NCBI RefSeq assembly: GCF_007745175.1 | Contig: NZ_CP036271.1 | Coordinates: 434,001 to 498,000, forward strand | Source of the DNA: Caulifigura coniformis | Lineage (GTDB): Bacteria; Planctomycetota; Planctomycetia; Planctomycetales; Planctomycetaceae | Direction: 5' to 3' | DNA: 64,000 nt | In this document: one piece after another, positions 27,890-36,769 of the stretch | Numbering within the stretch: the first letter of the stretch is position 1 | Layout of the letters: each line of letters opens with the position of its first letter | Notes under the pieces: generated by a model | The model's input: only the letters and a program-made list of their open reading frames with translations | Told to the model about the DNA's origin: nothing | Database searches by the model: none | Program-made: the position numbers and the translations under genes

Positions 27890-28933
27890 ATGAAGCGAAG
27901 GATCGCCATGCACGGACGAACAACTGAAACACGACGACCCGTCGCGATGGGACTCGCCGCCGCAGTGTGGATCGGCTCCGCCGCACTTGCGAATGACGTG
28001 ATTCACCTGAAACAGCCCGGTTCGGAGGCCGTCATCCCGGTTCCAGCGACAATCGACGACTTCACCGGGAAGTTCATCCGGTTTCGCGTTGGCACAAATG
28101 TGCGCCAGGAGTTGACCTCCAATGTGGTGCAGACCGACCACGCCTTCTCCGAGGGGTTCAAGCGGGGCCAGAATCTCTTCAGGACGGGTGACTACGCGGC
28201 GGCCGAAGAGGAATGGAAGCAGGATGTCCTCCGCGAACCGAAGGCCTGGGTGCGGAGGGAAATCCGCGCCTGGTTGATCCGGGCCGCCTGGCGGCAGGAC
28301 CACTGGCCCGATGCGGCCAACCAGTTTCTCGAGATCGTGGCCGAGGACCCGGACACCTTCCACTGGCCGATCGCTCCGCTCACGTGGACACCCGCGCTGA
28401 GGGAAGCGGATCGAACCCAGGCGCGTCGCCTGCTGGAGGACAGTCGCCCGGTCGCGCGACTGCTGGGCGCGAGCTTCCTGTTGAAAGATGCGCATTCGAC
28501 CACCTCCGCAGAGCGGGTGCTGAAGGACCTGATGCGCGACGTGTCTCCGCAAGTCGCCGGCCTGGCCAAGGCCCAGCTGTGGAGGACGCAGATCGGCCCG
28601 CCGATCAGCGATCCCGAGCTGGCGCGCTGGCGCAGCCACATCGCGTTTCTCCCGGAGACCCTGCGCGGAGGGCCGCAGTTCGTTCTCGCTGCAGCGACCC
28701 TGCAGCGCAGCGAGTTTGATCGCGCGGCGGCCGAGTTCCTGTGGGTTCCGCTCGTCTATTCGCAAAACGAGCCGACGGCCGCGAGGGCGTCGCTGGAAGC
28801 CGGCGTGTCGTTGCTGCGGGCCGGCCGGCGGGACGATGCCGTGAAGATCCTCAAGGAAACAGTCGACAACTTCACCTGGTCGGACGCGGCGAGAGAGGCG
28901 AAGTCCCGCTTGATGGAAGTTGCGCCGGACTGA
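27890..28933 (+). CDS. Secreted TPR-like protein
   Basis: Protein of 347 aa; the leader contains a hydrophobic stretch after a long basic start (VAMGLAAAVWIGSAALA), and the mature region holds helical repeat pairs resembling TPR/Sel1-like units ([40 protein letters not shown]). It lies 20 bp after the ABC permease and is likely its operon partner, perhaps an envelope scaffold. No enzymatic motif. The long leader might mean that translation starts at a later ATG (27908 or 27947). Confidence 0.6.
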   Translation: MKRRIAMHGRTTETRRPVAMGLAAAVWIGSAALANDVIHLKQPGSEAVIPVPATIDDFTGKFIRFRVGTNVRQELTSNVVQTDHAFSEGFKRGQNLFRTGDYAAAEEEWKQDVLREPKAWVRREIRAWLIRAAWRQDHWPDAANQFLEIVAEDPDTFHWPIAPLTWTPALREADRTQARRLLEDSRPVARLLGASFLLKDAHSTTSAERVLKDLMRDVSPQVAGLAKAQLWRTQIGPPISDPELARWRSHIAFLPETLRGGPQFVLAAATLQRSEFDRAAAEFLWVPLVYSQNEPTAARASLEAGVSLLRAGRRDDAVKILKETVDNFTWSDAAREAKSRLMEVAPD

Positions 28934-28959
28934 AGGACTCTTCCCTCGATCGTGGGAGA

Positions 28960-29925
28960 TCAGACACGCATCGGCGCGGCGACTTTCCGCAGCAGGACGA
29001 TCATCGAGAAGAAGGTCACGACGCTGAGCAGGCAGGCTTCCGCAGCGACGTTCGCGAAATCTTTTTCGATCCCGAACACCCAGGTCTGTACCTCGCCAAG
29101 CGTGTGATAAGGCGACAGCAGCGACCACTTGTTCGAGATCAGGAGCGGATTTCGTCCGCGGAGCATCCGGGTTTCGTTCATGGCCGTCATCGACACGAAC
29201 GCGACAAAGCCCAGCACCCACGGAGCAAACCAGCAGAACGTCGCATAGCGCGATTCACCCAGCAGGGCGGACAGCGCCAGCGCGAACGTCACCGTCGGGA
29301 TGATCACGATGATCGAGGCGGCGGCCACACGCAGCGGTAGATCCCACGTGTCGTAGACGACGGCGAACTCCGGCGAGAGCGCCACTCCCAGAACATAGAG
29401 GGCGATGCCCGGAACGAGGGTGACCATCAGCAGGTAGGCGGCAACGACGGCAATCTTGCCGAAGACATACTCCAGCCTCGTGATCGGTCTCGAGAAGTAG
29501 AGCAGGTAGGCCCGTGATCTCAGGTCGCGTGCAATCAGCGGCGGAGCGATCAGGGCCACCAGCATGACTGTGATGACCCCCTGTGGCAGGCGGAAAAACG
29601 TCAGCAGGACCATCGGCCAGAGGGCGACTCGGGCCTGGGACGGATTCTTCTCCAACTCATCGGCCACCAGGTCGGCCTGCGGATAGTTCCGGCTCATGAT
29701 CCGCAGGACACGGACCATCTGGCTCGGCTCGGTCAGTGATTTCTCCAGCGCGAAGAAGGCGACGCCGCACAACGCCGCCGGCAGCCAGGCCAGGACAAGC
29801 AGCCGCCTCAGCCAGCGGCTTCCCCAGGCAAGTCGGACGCCCGTCTGGGCGATGACCCACCACCGAAAAAACTGCGGATTGCGGGGTCCGGACCAGCGAC
29901 GATAGCCAAGATCATGCAGCGGCAC
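28960..29925 (-). CDS. ABC-2 type transporter permease
   Basis: Protein of 321 aa from a GTG at 29925 (MPLHDLGYRRWSGPR), the usual opening of this planctomycete family; the open frame extends further upstream but only into a region overlapping the icd start. Six hydrophobic segments are visible, including VLAWLPAALCGVAFFAL, VVAAYLLMVTLVPGIALYVL and WFAPWVLGFVAFVSM. The pattern IARDLRSRAYLLYFSRPITR before a helix is typical of ABC-2 exporters. Its ATPase is not next to it. It converges with the TPR-like gene and is divergent from icd. Confidence 0.75.
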   Translation of the reverse strand: MPLHDLGYRRWSGPRNPQFFRWWVIAQTGVRLAWGSRWLRRLLVLAWLPAALCGVAFFALEKSLTEPSQMVRVLRIMSRNYPQADLVADELEKNPSQARVALWPMVLLTFFRLPQGVITVMLVALIAPPLIARDLRSRAYLLYFSRPITRLEYVFGKIAVVAAYLLMVTLVPGIALYVLGVALSPEFAVVYDTWDLPLRVAAASIIVIIPTVTFALALSALLGESRYATFCWFAPWVLGFVAFVSMTAMNETRMLRGRNPLLISNKWSLLSPYHTLGEVQTWVFGIEKDFANVAAEACLLSVVTFFSMIVLLRKVAAPMRV

Positions 29926-30155
29926 GTTTGTTGATTCCCGGAGGACTCCGCAGAAAAACCCGGTGCCTGGGCGGCAGGCGGGGTCTCCCCGCCGGGTCGC
30001 CAGTCGCTCGCTGAAAAGCCGGGCTTTTGAAGCCGTCCCATCATAGACGCCCCCGACAGCCGTGCGAACACTCCGTACTTTGGACCGATGGGCCTTTTTC
30101 TGGTACGGTTCCGGGTCTTCCACCCTTTCCAAAGCGTACTGAGTTTTTGCGAACA

Positions 30156-31340
30156 ATGGCGACACACAGAGTCACGCTGATTCCTGGCGACGGCACCGGG
30201 CCGGAGCTTGCCGAGGCCACCCGGAAGTGCGTTGACGCCACCGGCGTCAAAATCGACTGGGATGTTCAGGAATGCGGTATCGAGGTCATTCAGGCCGTCG
30301 GCAAAGTGCCGGATTCTGTCCTGAAGTCGATCCGCGCCAACGGCGTGGCCCTCAAGTCGCCGATCACCACGCCCATCGGCAAGGGCTTCCGCAGCGTCAA
30401 TGTCTACCTGCGGCAGGAACTCGGCCTGTTCGCCTGCGTCCGCCCCTGCAAGATCTACCCGGGCGTCCGCAGCCACTATGAAAACACGCCCGTCGACCTC
30501 GTCCTCGTGCGCGAGAACACGGAAGACCTGTACGCCGGCGTCGAGTTCCAGGCCGGAGCCGCCGGCACCGCCGACCTGATCGCCAAGATCAACGCGGCCG
30601 CCACGGGCAAGAAGATCAACACCAGCCCGGAGACCACCGGCGTCTCGATCAAGCCGATGTCGGTCGAAGGGACCCGCAAGATCGCGAACTTCGCGATGGA
30701 CTACGCGGTGAAGAACAAGCGGAAGTCGGTGACGTCGGTCTGCAAGGCCAACATCATGAAGTTCACCGACGGCCTCTGGTACGACGTCACCCGCGCCGTC
30801 GCCCTCGCCTATGGCGCCAAATTCGAATGGCCCGAACTGGCTGAAGGCGTGAAGCCCGATTCGACGCTCGTCGGAAAAGTCGCCGATACGCAGGGGAAGA
30901 TCCCCTACATGGAGCGGCTGATCGACAACATGTGCATGCAGCTGGTTCAGAAGCCCGAGTTGTATGACGTGATCGTCACGTCCAACCTCTACGGCGACAT
31001 CCTCAGCGATCTGTGCGCCGGCCTTGTCGGCGGCCTGGGCGTCGCCCCGGGAGCCAACTACGGCGACGACGCGGCCATCTTCGAAGCAACGCACGGCAGC
31101 GCTCCGAAGTACAAGGGTCAGAACAAGGTCAACCCGACCGCGCTGATCCTCTCGGCCAAGCTGATGCTTGAGCACCTGGGCGAAGCGGATGCCGCCCACC
31201 GGCTCGACATGGCGGTGACGGACGTCATCAAGGAAGGGAAGGATGTGACGTACGACATGAAGCCGGATCGCAACGATCCGACGGCCGTCGGCACGCAGCA
31301 GATGGCGGAAGCGATCTGCAAGAAGCTGCGCGGGAAGTAA
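30156..31340 (+). CDS. icd: Isocitrate dehydrogenase, probably NADP-dependent
   Basis: Protein of 394 aa of the isocitrate/isopropylmalate dehydrogenase superfamily. It converts isocitrate to 2-oxoglutarate in the TCA cycle. Seen: [11 protein letters not shown] at the N-terminus, substrate-phosphate region [25 protein letters not shown], metal-binding [12 protein letters not shown], and coenzyme loop [15 protein letters not shown]. The Lys-Tyr in APKY corresponds to the NADP-selecting pair of the E. coli enzyme, whereas NAD enzymes usually have Asp-Ile. ATG 30156 is at the motif-appropriate distance. A bidirectional terminator follows. Confidence 0.9.
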   Translation: MATHRVTLIPGDGTGPELAEATRKCVDATGVKIDWDVQECGIEVIQAVGKVPDSVLKSIRANGVALKSPITTPIGKGFRSVNVYLRQELGLFACVRPCKIYPGVRSHYENTPVDLVLVRENTEDLYAGVEFQAGAAGTADLIAKINAAATGKKINTSPETTGVSIKPMSVEGTRKIANFAMDYAVKNKRKSVTSVCKANIMKFTDGLWYDVTRAVALAYGAKFEWPELAEGVKPDSTLVGKVADTQGKIPYMERLIDNMCMQLVQKPELYDVIVTSNLYGDILSDLCAGLVGGLGVAPGANYGDDAAIFEATHGSAPKYKGQNKVNPTALILSAKLMLEHLGEADAAHRLDMAVTDVIKEGKDVTYDMKPDRNDPTAVGTQQMAEAICKKLRGK

Positions 31341-31377
31341 GCAGACTGCCCGACGGGGCCCTGCTCACGAAAAAGCC

Positions 31378-31417
31378 AAGGCCCGGCATCGTCTTGAGAC
31401 GATGCCGGGCCTTTTCG
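31378..31417. terminator. Bidirectional terminator between icd and DHS-like gene
   Basis: A perfect 16-bp stem, AAGGCCCGGCATCGTC (31378-31393) with GACGATGCCGGGCCTT (31398-31413), has a TTGA loop. On the plus strand it is followed by TTCGTTT; on the minus strand by a T-run from AAAAAGCC. It should end both converging transcripts. Confidence 0.9.
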
Positions 31418-31446
31418 TTTGAGGCCTTCCCAACGTCCCGGGCCGC

Positions 31447-32448
31447 TTACCAGCCGAGGACGTGGGCGAAGATCAGCGGGGCGACGATCGTGGCGTCGGA
31501 CTCGATGATGTACTTCGGAGTGTCGACGCCGAGCTTACCCCAGGTGATCTTCTCGTTGGGAACGGCGCCCGAGTAGCTGCCGTAGCTCGTGGTCGAATCG
31601 CTGATCTGGCAGAAGTAACCCCAGAGCGGGATCTTCCGCCGGCCGAGGTCCTGGTGGAGCATCGGGACGACGCAGATCGGGAAGTCGCCGGCGATGCCGC
31701 CGCCGATCTGGAACATGCCGAGCGACGCGTCCTTCGTGGTCTCGGTGTAGAAGTTGGCCAGCCAGGTCATGAACTCAATGCCGGTGCGGACCGTGTGGAC
31801 GTTCTTGATGTCGCCGCGGATCACGGCGGCGGCGTACATGTTGCCGAGGGTCGAGTCTTCCCAGCCGGGCGTGATAATGGGCAGGTTCTTTTCCGCGGCC
31901 GCGACCATCCACGAGTCTTTCGGGTCGATCTGGTAGTGCTTCTTGTACTTGCCGCTGAGGATGACCTTGTAGAAGAACTCGTGGGGGAAGAACCGTTCGC
32001 CTTTCCGGTCGGCGTCGGTCCAGACCTCGAGCATCGCGGTTTCCATCCGCCGCATCGCCTCGCCTTCCGGGATGCAGGTGTCGGTCACGCGGTTCATGTG
32101 CCGCTTGAGGAGCTTTTCCTCGTCCCTGGGCGTCAGGTCGCGGTAGTGCGGGACGCGCTCGTAGAAGTCGTGGGCGACGAGGTTGAAGACGTCTTCCTCA
32201 AGGTTGGCCCCCGTGCAGGAGATGAGGTCGACGTACCCTCGCCGGATCATCTCGGCGAGGGAGAGCCCGAGCTCGGCCGTGCTCATGGCGCCGGCGAGGC
32301 AGAGCATCATCTTGCCGCCGGCATCCAGGTGGGTGCGGTATCCCTTCGCGGCGTCGATGAGGGCGGCGGCGTTGAAGTGGCGATAGTGGTGGTTGATGAA
32401 CTGGGTGACGGGGCCGGCCGAGGAGCTGGCAGCGGATTTCTTGGCCAT
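31447..32448 (-). CDS. Deoxyhypusine synthase family protein
   Basis: Protein of 333 aa. The DHS fold is visible: FNAAALIDAAKGYRTHL, MMLCLAGAMSTAELG (NAD-binding region), CTGANLEEDVFNL, IITPGWEDSTLGN, FQIGGGIAGDFPIC, and the C-terminal ITWGKLGVDTPKY...SDATIVAPL, where the Lys of WGK corresponds to the catalytic Lys that forms the imine in eukaryotic DHS. Bacteria lack eIF5A; bacterial homologues act in polyamine metabolism (homospermidine synthase-like) or are uncharacterised. The true substrate here is open. ATG 32448 starts the conserved region; the longer frame upstream lies in a palindrome-rich leader. Confidence 0.85.
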   Translation of the reverse strand: MAKKSAASSSAGPVTQFINHHYRHFNAAALIDAAKGYRTHLDAGGKMMLCLAGAMSTAELGLSLAEMIRRGYVDLISCTGANLEEDVFNLVAHDFYERVPHYRDLTPRDEEKLLKRHMNRVTDTCIPEGEAMRRMETAMLEVWTDADRKGERFFPHEFFYKVILSGKYKKHYQIDPKDSWMVAAAEKNLPIITPGWEDSTLGNMYAAAVIRGDIKNVHTVRTGIEFMTWLANFYTETTKDASLGMFQIGGGIAGDFPICVVPMLHQDLGRRKIPLWGYFCQISDSTTSYGSYSGAVPNEKITWGKLGVDTPKYIIESDATIVAPLIFAHVLGW

Positions 32449-32496
32449 GATGGACGTTGTGGTGGAACGGTGGTGAAACGGGGCTCGGCAACGATT

Positions 32497-32522
32497 GCAC
32501 TGGCTGCAAGCAGGCCAGTGGC
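32497..32522. repeat. Short intergenic palindrome
   Basis: CACTGGCTGC (32498-32507), AA, then GCAGGCCAGTG (32510-32520) forms an almost perfect stem with one bulged C. It lies just upstream of the DHS-like gene. It shares the CACTGGC/GCCAGTG core with the palindrome at 53983-54001. Confidence 0.5.
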
Positions 32523-32694
32523 ACTCCGGCACTGACTGCAGGGAGACCAGTGGGATCGGGCAACGGAGCGTGCCCCGCGGATGACAAGGGGAACTGGCTG
32601 CGTAGCTTCACGATGACAGGCCGATTTGCCAACCGTAGTAGAGGTTCCGGTTCCTTGTCTGGACGCGAGCGAGCGAGGAGGGCGCGTGGATGGG

Positions 32695-32931
32695 TGGTCC
32701 TGTACTTCTCGCCCTCTTTCCCCGCGGGAAACCAGGCCCGGTGCGGGGGTGGGGAGTCAGCGTGCCCCAGAGAGTGAGGTGGTTGCGCGCCGGGGCCGGC
32801 GCGGAACGTGAGCGTCAGGAGCGTTTCGAGAATCGCGACGGCCGGCGTCGGTTCTTGCGGGCGTCGGGTGTGATGAGCTTGGCGCATAAGTCTCTCCCTC
32901 TATGAGAGGGGAGGGGTTGCGCGCAACCGGG
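32695..32931 (+). repeat. Dispersed intergenic repeat, copy 2
   Basis: Plus-strand copy of the repeat found in reverse at 23979-24180. The conserved end is 32882-32930, with CTCCCTCTATGAGAGGGGAG followed by the GGTTGCGCGCAACC palindrome. The CCCTCTATGAGAGGG run itself is palindromic. It borders the heptamer array. Confidence 0.65.
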
Positions 32932-32978
32932 GTGGGTAGTGGGTAGTGGGTAGTGGGTAGTGGGTAGGGGGTAGGGGG
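32932..32978. repeat. Heptanucleotide tandem repeat (GTGGGTA)n
   Basis: Five perfect GTGGGTA units are followed by a GGGGGTA variant and a partial unit, ending two bases before the stop of the sigma/secretin fusion gene. Slippage could change its length. A related degenerate array lies at 40426-40454. Confidence 0.8.
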
Positions 32979-32979
32979 C

Positions 32980-35439
32980 TTACTTTGTTGTTGTGCTGCG
33001 CTGGAGGAGGTCGAGGGTTTCTCCGGCCTTTTCGTGCAGGCGTCTTGAGGTGTTGATGAGGAGCTTGTCGCCGAGGGTGAAGATGGATCCCTGGCCGCCG
33101 GCGGATTCCCAGCTGAGGGGCTCGACGGTCTTTTCGAGGATTGTCGTGATCAGCTCGGGGTCGAGGTGTCCGGCATCGGACTGGAGCTTCGAGAGGTCGT
33201 AGACCACGGTCTGAAGGGTTTCGTCGGCCTTTTCTTTGGTGGTGACCACGATCACTTCGTTCTCGAAGACGTAGTCGAGCGTGGTGCCTCCGACGTCCTT
33301 GAACAAGAGGTTCAGGGCCGATCGCAGGGAGACGTCAGAAACCATCAGGTTGATCTCCGTGTCTTCACTGACTCCCGCTGCCGTCAAGGTCGGTGAGTCG
33401 AGCCGAATGGGCATGGCTCGCTCGCTCGACAGGAAGGCGATGACTTCCTTGAGAGTCTGTCCGTGGAATTCGAGGATGGTGGGTTCGTCGAGCCGCTCGC
33501 GGAACCGGCTCTCACTGGCGCTTTCGGTGCGGAAGTCCCGGATCGGCTGGACGAGCTTCTCGAGGTTCGAGAACGGGTCGCTGGTCTTCGATTCCGGCGG
33601 CCGGGCAGCGGTCTTCCGGGGGAGTTCCACTTCTTCGACGGGAGTGCCTCTCGTTTTCTCGATCAGGGCCTTCTGGGCTTCAACGATCGTCCGCAGCTGG
33701 TCGACCTGTTCCTGCAGCGACTTGAGGGAGGCATCCGTCATGCCCCGCATGGCGAATTCGGGAAAGTTCGGGTTCGTCGATGCGGCGGACGGTTCGCCAG
33801 GGGGGAGGAGACTGGCGTTGAGCGGGGACGCTGCGCCAAGCGAAGTCTGGTCGTTGACGAGTGTCGACAAGCCTTTCTTTTCGCGTCGGGGGCGGATGTG
33901 GAGGCCGTCGTCCTGGACCTCGGCGATGAGTCCTCCGCCTTTGACCGATCCCAGGACGACCTGGAGGGCCTCGGCCAGGGGAATGCCTTTGACTCCCGCG
34001 AAGACTTCCACGTCTTTCGAGGCTCCGGCCTGCTGGATGGCGCCGAATTCCGCGACGATCGGCATCTTGTAGTGAGCGGCGACGTAGTGCAGGGCTTCTT
34101 CGAGAGTCTGGCCGGTGAACTGCAGTTGGGCCGGCTGCTTCAGGGCGTCTTCAATATGAGCGCGGACGGAGGGGGTGGTGACGGCATCGGGAGGGCTGAT
34201 GATCTTGTTCTCTGGCGCGGACGGAGTGGCATTGTTTGCCCCCGCTGTTGAGTCCTCAGGCCGCTTTTGAACCTGGGCCTGCAGTGCCCGGAGTTCGAGC
34301 TGCAGCATTGCCTCGTTCTTCTTCGCGATTTCTTCGCGGAGAGTCTGTTCAGTGAGGGAGAGGGGGCCTTTGTCGGTGGCTCCTTCCTCGCGGGTCGCGA
34401 TCTCGAGGCGATCCGCGGTCAACCGTGTTCCGCCGGACTGGACGAGGATGTTGGGGGTTTCCGAGGCCTGGGCCAGGGCGGTGTGAATGATGGGAGTTGG
34501 GGAGATGGCCGAGACCGGCGACTCGGATCGTGAGTCGCCGGTCCCAGCACTATCCGCCCGCCCGCCCGTATGCACGAGGGCGGTTTCAGGCGTTCCGTCA
34601 GCCCCCGCGCCAGCTCCGGCCCCGATGAGTCCGATGGCTCCGGCGACTCCGCCGCAGACCAGTGCTGTTTTCAGAAGTGCGATGCGTGCCATGGCCGCGG
34701 TCTCCTGCAGTGCAATCTGTTGAATCGTCGATGCCGCGATCGGTGTGAGCGATGTTGCGGCGGTGGTTTTGAGGCAGGCGGCGATGGTCGCCGTGACAAG
34801 TCCGGCTGCCACGCCGGCCTCGACTGGAACGGTCAGTCCTGCGCCGAAAGCCGCGCTCGAAAGCAGCACTCCCCGTTTGAGGAGCCGTTTCCGGAGGGTT
34901 TTCTTTCCGCGTTTGAGCCGGCCTTCGATGGCCGCCTGGGTCATTTTCAGTTCGGTGGCGATCTCGTGGACGGTCCGTCCTTCGAGGTAGTGCAGCACGA
35001 GCGGGGCGCGCAGTCCCTCCGAGAGCCGCGCCAGCTCTTCATCGAGCGCGGCCTGTTCATCGGGTCGGGGGGGCGTGTCCCAGGGGGCTGACAGCTCCAC
35101 GGACGGGAGTTCCTGTTCTTTTCTCCTGAGCCGCGTTCGCAGGAGCCGTTGGGAGACGCGGAAGGTGGTTCCGTGCAGCCAGGACGCCAGAGAATCGCGG
35201 TTTCGAATCCGGCGGGCGGATCGGGCGAGGACCAGAAACGCCGCCTGGAACGCATCCTCCGCAGCATGGGGATCGCGCAGCGTGTGCAACGCGACGGACA
35301 TGACGAGGCGGCTGTGCCGGGTGACGATCTGGGCAAAGGCCGATTCGTCCCGCGTGTCCAGAAACCGGGAGATCAAATCCCGATCGCTGGGCGTGCGGGG
35401 TGGCGTCGCGCCCAAGCCCAAGTCAGCCGACGATTGCAT
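32980..35439 (-). CDS. ECF sigma factor fused to membrane segment and two secretin/TonB short N-terminal-like domains
   Basis: Protein of 819 aa. Residues 20-190 form an ECF sigma factor: region 2 RDPHAAEDAFQAAFLVLAR, region 4 LSEGLRAPLVLHYLEG with a helix-turn-helix VHEIATELKMTQAAIEGRLK. Hydrophobic Ala/Gly-rich segments follow at about 190-225 and 252-282 (IALLKTALVCGGVAGAIGLI). The remainder is a coiled-coil-prone, Pro/Ser-rich region plus two STN-like domains: LQFTGQTLEEALHYVAAHY with IPLAEALQVVLG, and LEFHGQTLKEVIAFLSSE with VSLRSALNLLF. A sigma domain tethered to the membrane and carrying envelope-type domains implies regulated release or a repurposed protein. Planctomycete ECF sigma factors with C-terminal extensions are known; this secretin-like combination deserves attention. 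Confidence 0.8.
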   Translation of the reverse strand: MQSSADLGLGATPPRTPSDRDLISRFLDTRDESAFAQIVTRHSRLVMSVALHTLRDPHAAEDAFQAAFLVLARSARRIRNRDSLASWLHGTTFRVSQRLLRTRLRRKEQELPSVELSAPWDTPPRPDEQAALDEELARLSEGLRAPLVLHYLEGRTVHEIATELKMTQAAIEGRLKRGKKTLRKRLLKRGVLLSSAAFGAGLTVPVEAGVAAGLVTATIAACLKTTAATSLTPIAASTIQQIALQETAAMARIALLKTALVCGGVAGAIGLIGAGAGAGADGTPETALVHTGGRADSAGTGDSRSESPVSAISPTPIIHTALAQASETPNILVQSGGTRLTADRLEIATREEGATDKGPLSLTEQTLREEIAKKNEAMLQLELRALQAQVQKRPEDSTAGANNATPSAPENKIISPPDAVTTPSVRAHIEDALKQPAQLQFTGQTLEEALHYVAAHYKMPIVAEFGAIQQAGASKDVEVFAGVKGIPLAEALQVVLGSVKGGGLIAEVQDDGLHIRPRREKKGLSTLVNDQTSLGAASPLNASLLPPGEPSAASTNPNFPEFAMRGMTDASLKSLQEQVDQLRTIVEAQKALIEKTRGTPVEEVELPRKTAARPPESKTSDPFSNLEKLVQPIRDFRTESASESRFRERLDEPTILEFHGQTLKEVIAFLSSERAMPIRLDSPTLTAAGVSEDTEINLMVSDVSLRSALNLLFKDVGGTTLDYVFENEVIVVTTKEKADETLQTVVYDLSKLQSDAGHLDPELITTILEKTVEPLSWESAGGQGSIFTLGDKLLINTSRRLHEKAGETLDLLQRSTTTK

Positions 35440-35575
35440 TCCGCCATGTTAGTGCCTGGCGGGGTCCGATTCCGGGCGCGCAATTTGGAGAAATTCCTCC
35501 GGAATGCGGATTTGTTCTGGTTGCGCCACGACTTTCCGGCTTCCTTCCCCTCGACGAGCCCCTGTCTCATGAAAC

Positions 35576-36508
35576 TCAGCGGGTTGGGGCCGCGAGCGAC
35601 TGGCGAAGCGTATCCAGGGCGCTGTGCTCGTTCGGGCGATGAAACGTCGTGACGAAATACTCTTCGTACACGTTTCTCAACGAGCCGATCCGCTCCAGGC
35701 GGAACTGTCGCGAGATGTCCGGCGCGGTGATGGTGGCGACGGGCAACAGTCCCAGGCCGGACTCGGCAAAGTGGTGCAGAAGGGCACGGTCATCGGTTTC
35801 CACGGCGATTCTTGGTTCCAGGCGGTGCAGTGCGAACCAGCGGTCGATCGACGTCCGGAGGGATGTCCCCTTGTAGGGGAGGAGCATCGCCGCGGAGTGC
35901 AGGCAGCCGGGAAACCCACGACTGAACTGACGGGCGAGTTGCGGAGCGGCATAGATATCGATGGTGGACGAACCGGCCGCATACGTTTCGAGCGGAGTTC
36001 CTTCCGGGACCGGGAGCGGGACGTCGCTGATGACGGCGTCGAGGCGGTGCAGCGAGAGTTCGGAGAGAAGCCGGTCGATGCGCCACTCGCGGCAGATGAG
36101 CTGTGGGGGCGGGTCTCCCGACAACACGGATTTCAGGATGGATCTGACGACGACTTTCGGCACGGAGTCGACAGTGCCGACGACGAAGGGGCGTTCTTCC
36201 GTGGCGACTTTCAGGGGGAGCGATCGAGCGAGGTCGGAGCAGATGGCGACGACTTCTTCGGCGAATCGCATGACGTTGTGGCCGGCATGAGTCAGCGTCA
36301 CGCCGCGCGATCCGCGCTGAATCAATCGGGCGCCGAGCCGCCGTTCGAGGCTCTGGATCTGATTCGTGACTCCCGGCTGGGCGATGCCGAGTCGGGCAGC
36401 GGCCCTGGTGATGCTTCCCGACTGGCCGACGGCCCAGAAGTAGAAGAGGTGGTTGAGGTTGATCTGGCGGAGGAGCTGGTACGGATCATCAGACGACAGC
36501 CGCTCCAT
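35576..36508 (-). CDS. LysR-type transcriptional regulator, NhaR-like
   Basis: Protein of 310 aa. The N-terminal winged helix-turn-helix is LNHLFYFWAVGQSGSITRAA followed by RLGIAQPGVTNQIQSLERRLG, close to NhaR, which also opens with NYxHLxYFW. The C-terminal LysR substrate-binding domain begins with FVVGTVDSVPKVVV and has ISDVPLPVPEG, as in NhaR relatives. NhaR responds to sodium and controls nhaA; no antiporter gene is adjacent here. It is divergent from the DUF1559 gene at 36770, a possible target, with about 260 bp between. Confidence 0.85.
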   Translation of the reverse strand: MERLSSDDPYQLLRQINLNHLFYFWAVGQSGSITRAAARLGIAQPGVTNQIQSLERRLGARLIQRGSRGVTLTHAGHNVMRFAEEVVAICSDLARSLPLKVATEERPFVVGTVDSVPKVVVRSILKSVLSGDPPPQLICREWRIDRLLSELSLHRLDAVISDVPLPVPEGTPLETYAAGSSTIDIYAAPQLARQFSRGFPGCLHSAAMLLPYKGTSLRTSIDRWFALHRLEPRIAVETDDRALLHHFAESGLGLLPVATITAPDISRQFRLERIGSLRNVYEEYFVTTFHRPNEHSALDTLRQSLAAPTR

Positions 36509-36769
36509 AGGGCACCTCGTTCGGCGTCAGGGTCGATCACGAATTCTTAAAGCGCGAATTGCTCCATAAGGGTTACATATATCTGCCATATGGACAATGT
36601 GTGTGGGCAGTCGGGCAGTCCGGGCTTAGAGTCGCGATCGCCGTTCTGGTTCTCGCTGGTGTTCACTGTTCAGACGGTCGCTTGTCCTGAGCCTCACATC
36701 CTTTCTTCGAGGTCTACGTATCACCGGTCGTCTGGCGGTTTTCTCTCTATTTTCTGCGGAGGACACGTC

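Larger units (their letters stand above)
32449..32979. other. Gene-free region with palindrome, dispersed repeat and microsatellite
   Basis: This 530-bp stretch separates two minus-strand genes and contains no supported gene. It holds a short palindrome at 32497-32522, a dispersed repeat copy at about 32695-32931 and a heptanucleotide tandem array at 32932-32978. The promoter of the DHS-like gene must lie near 32450-32500, but I see no clear boxes. Confidence 0.6.
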
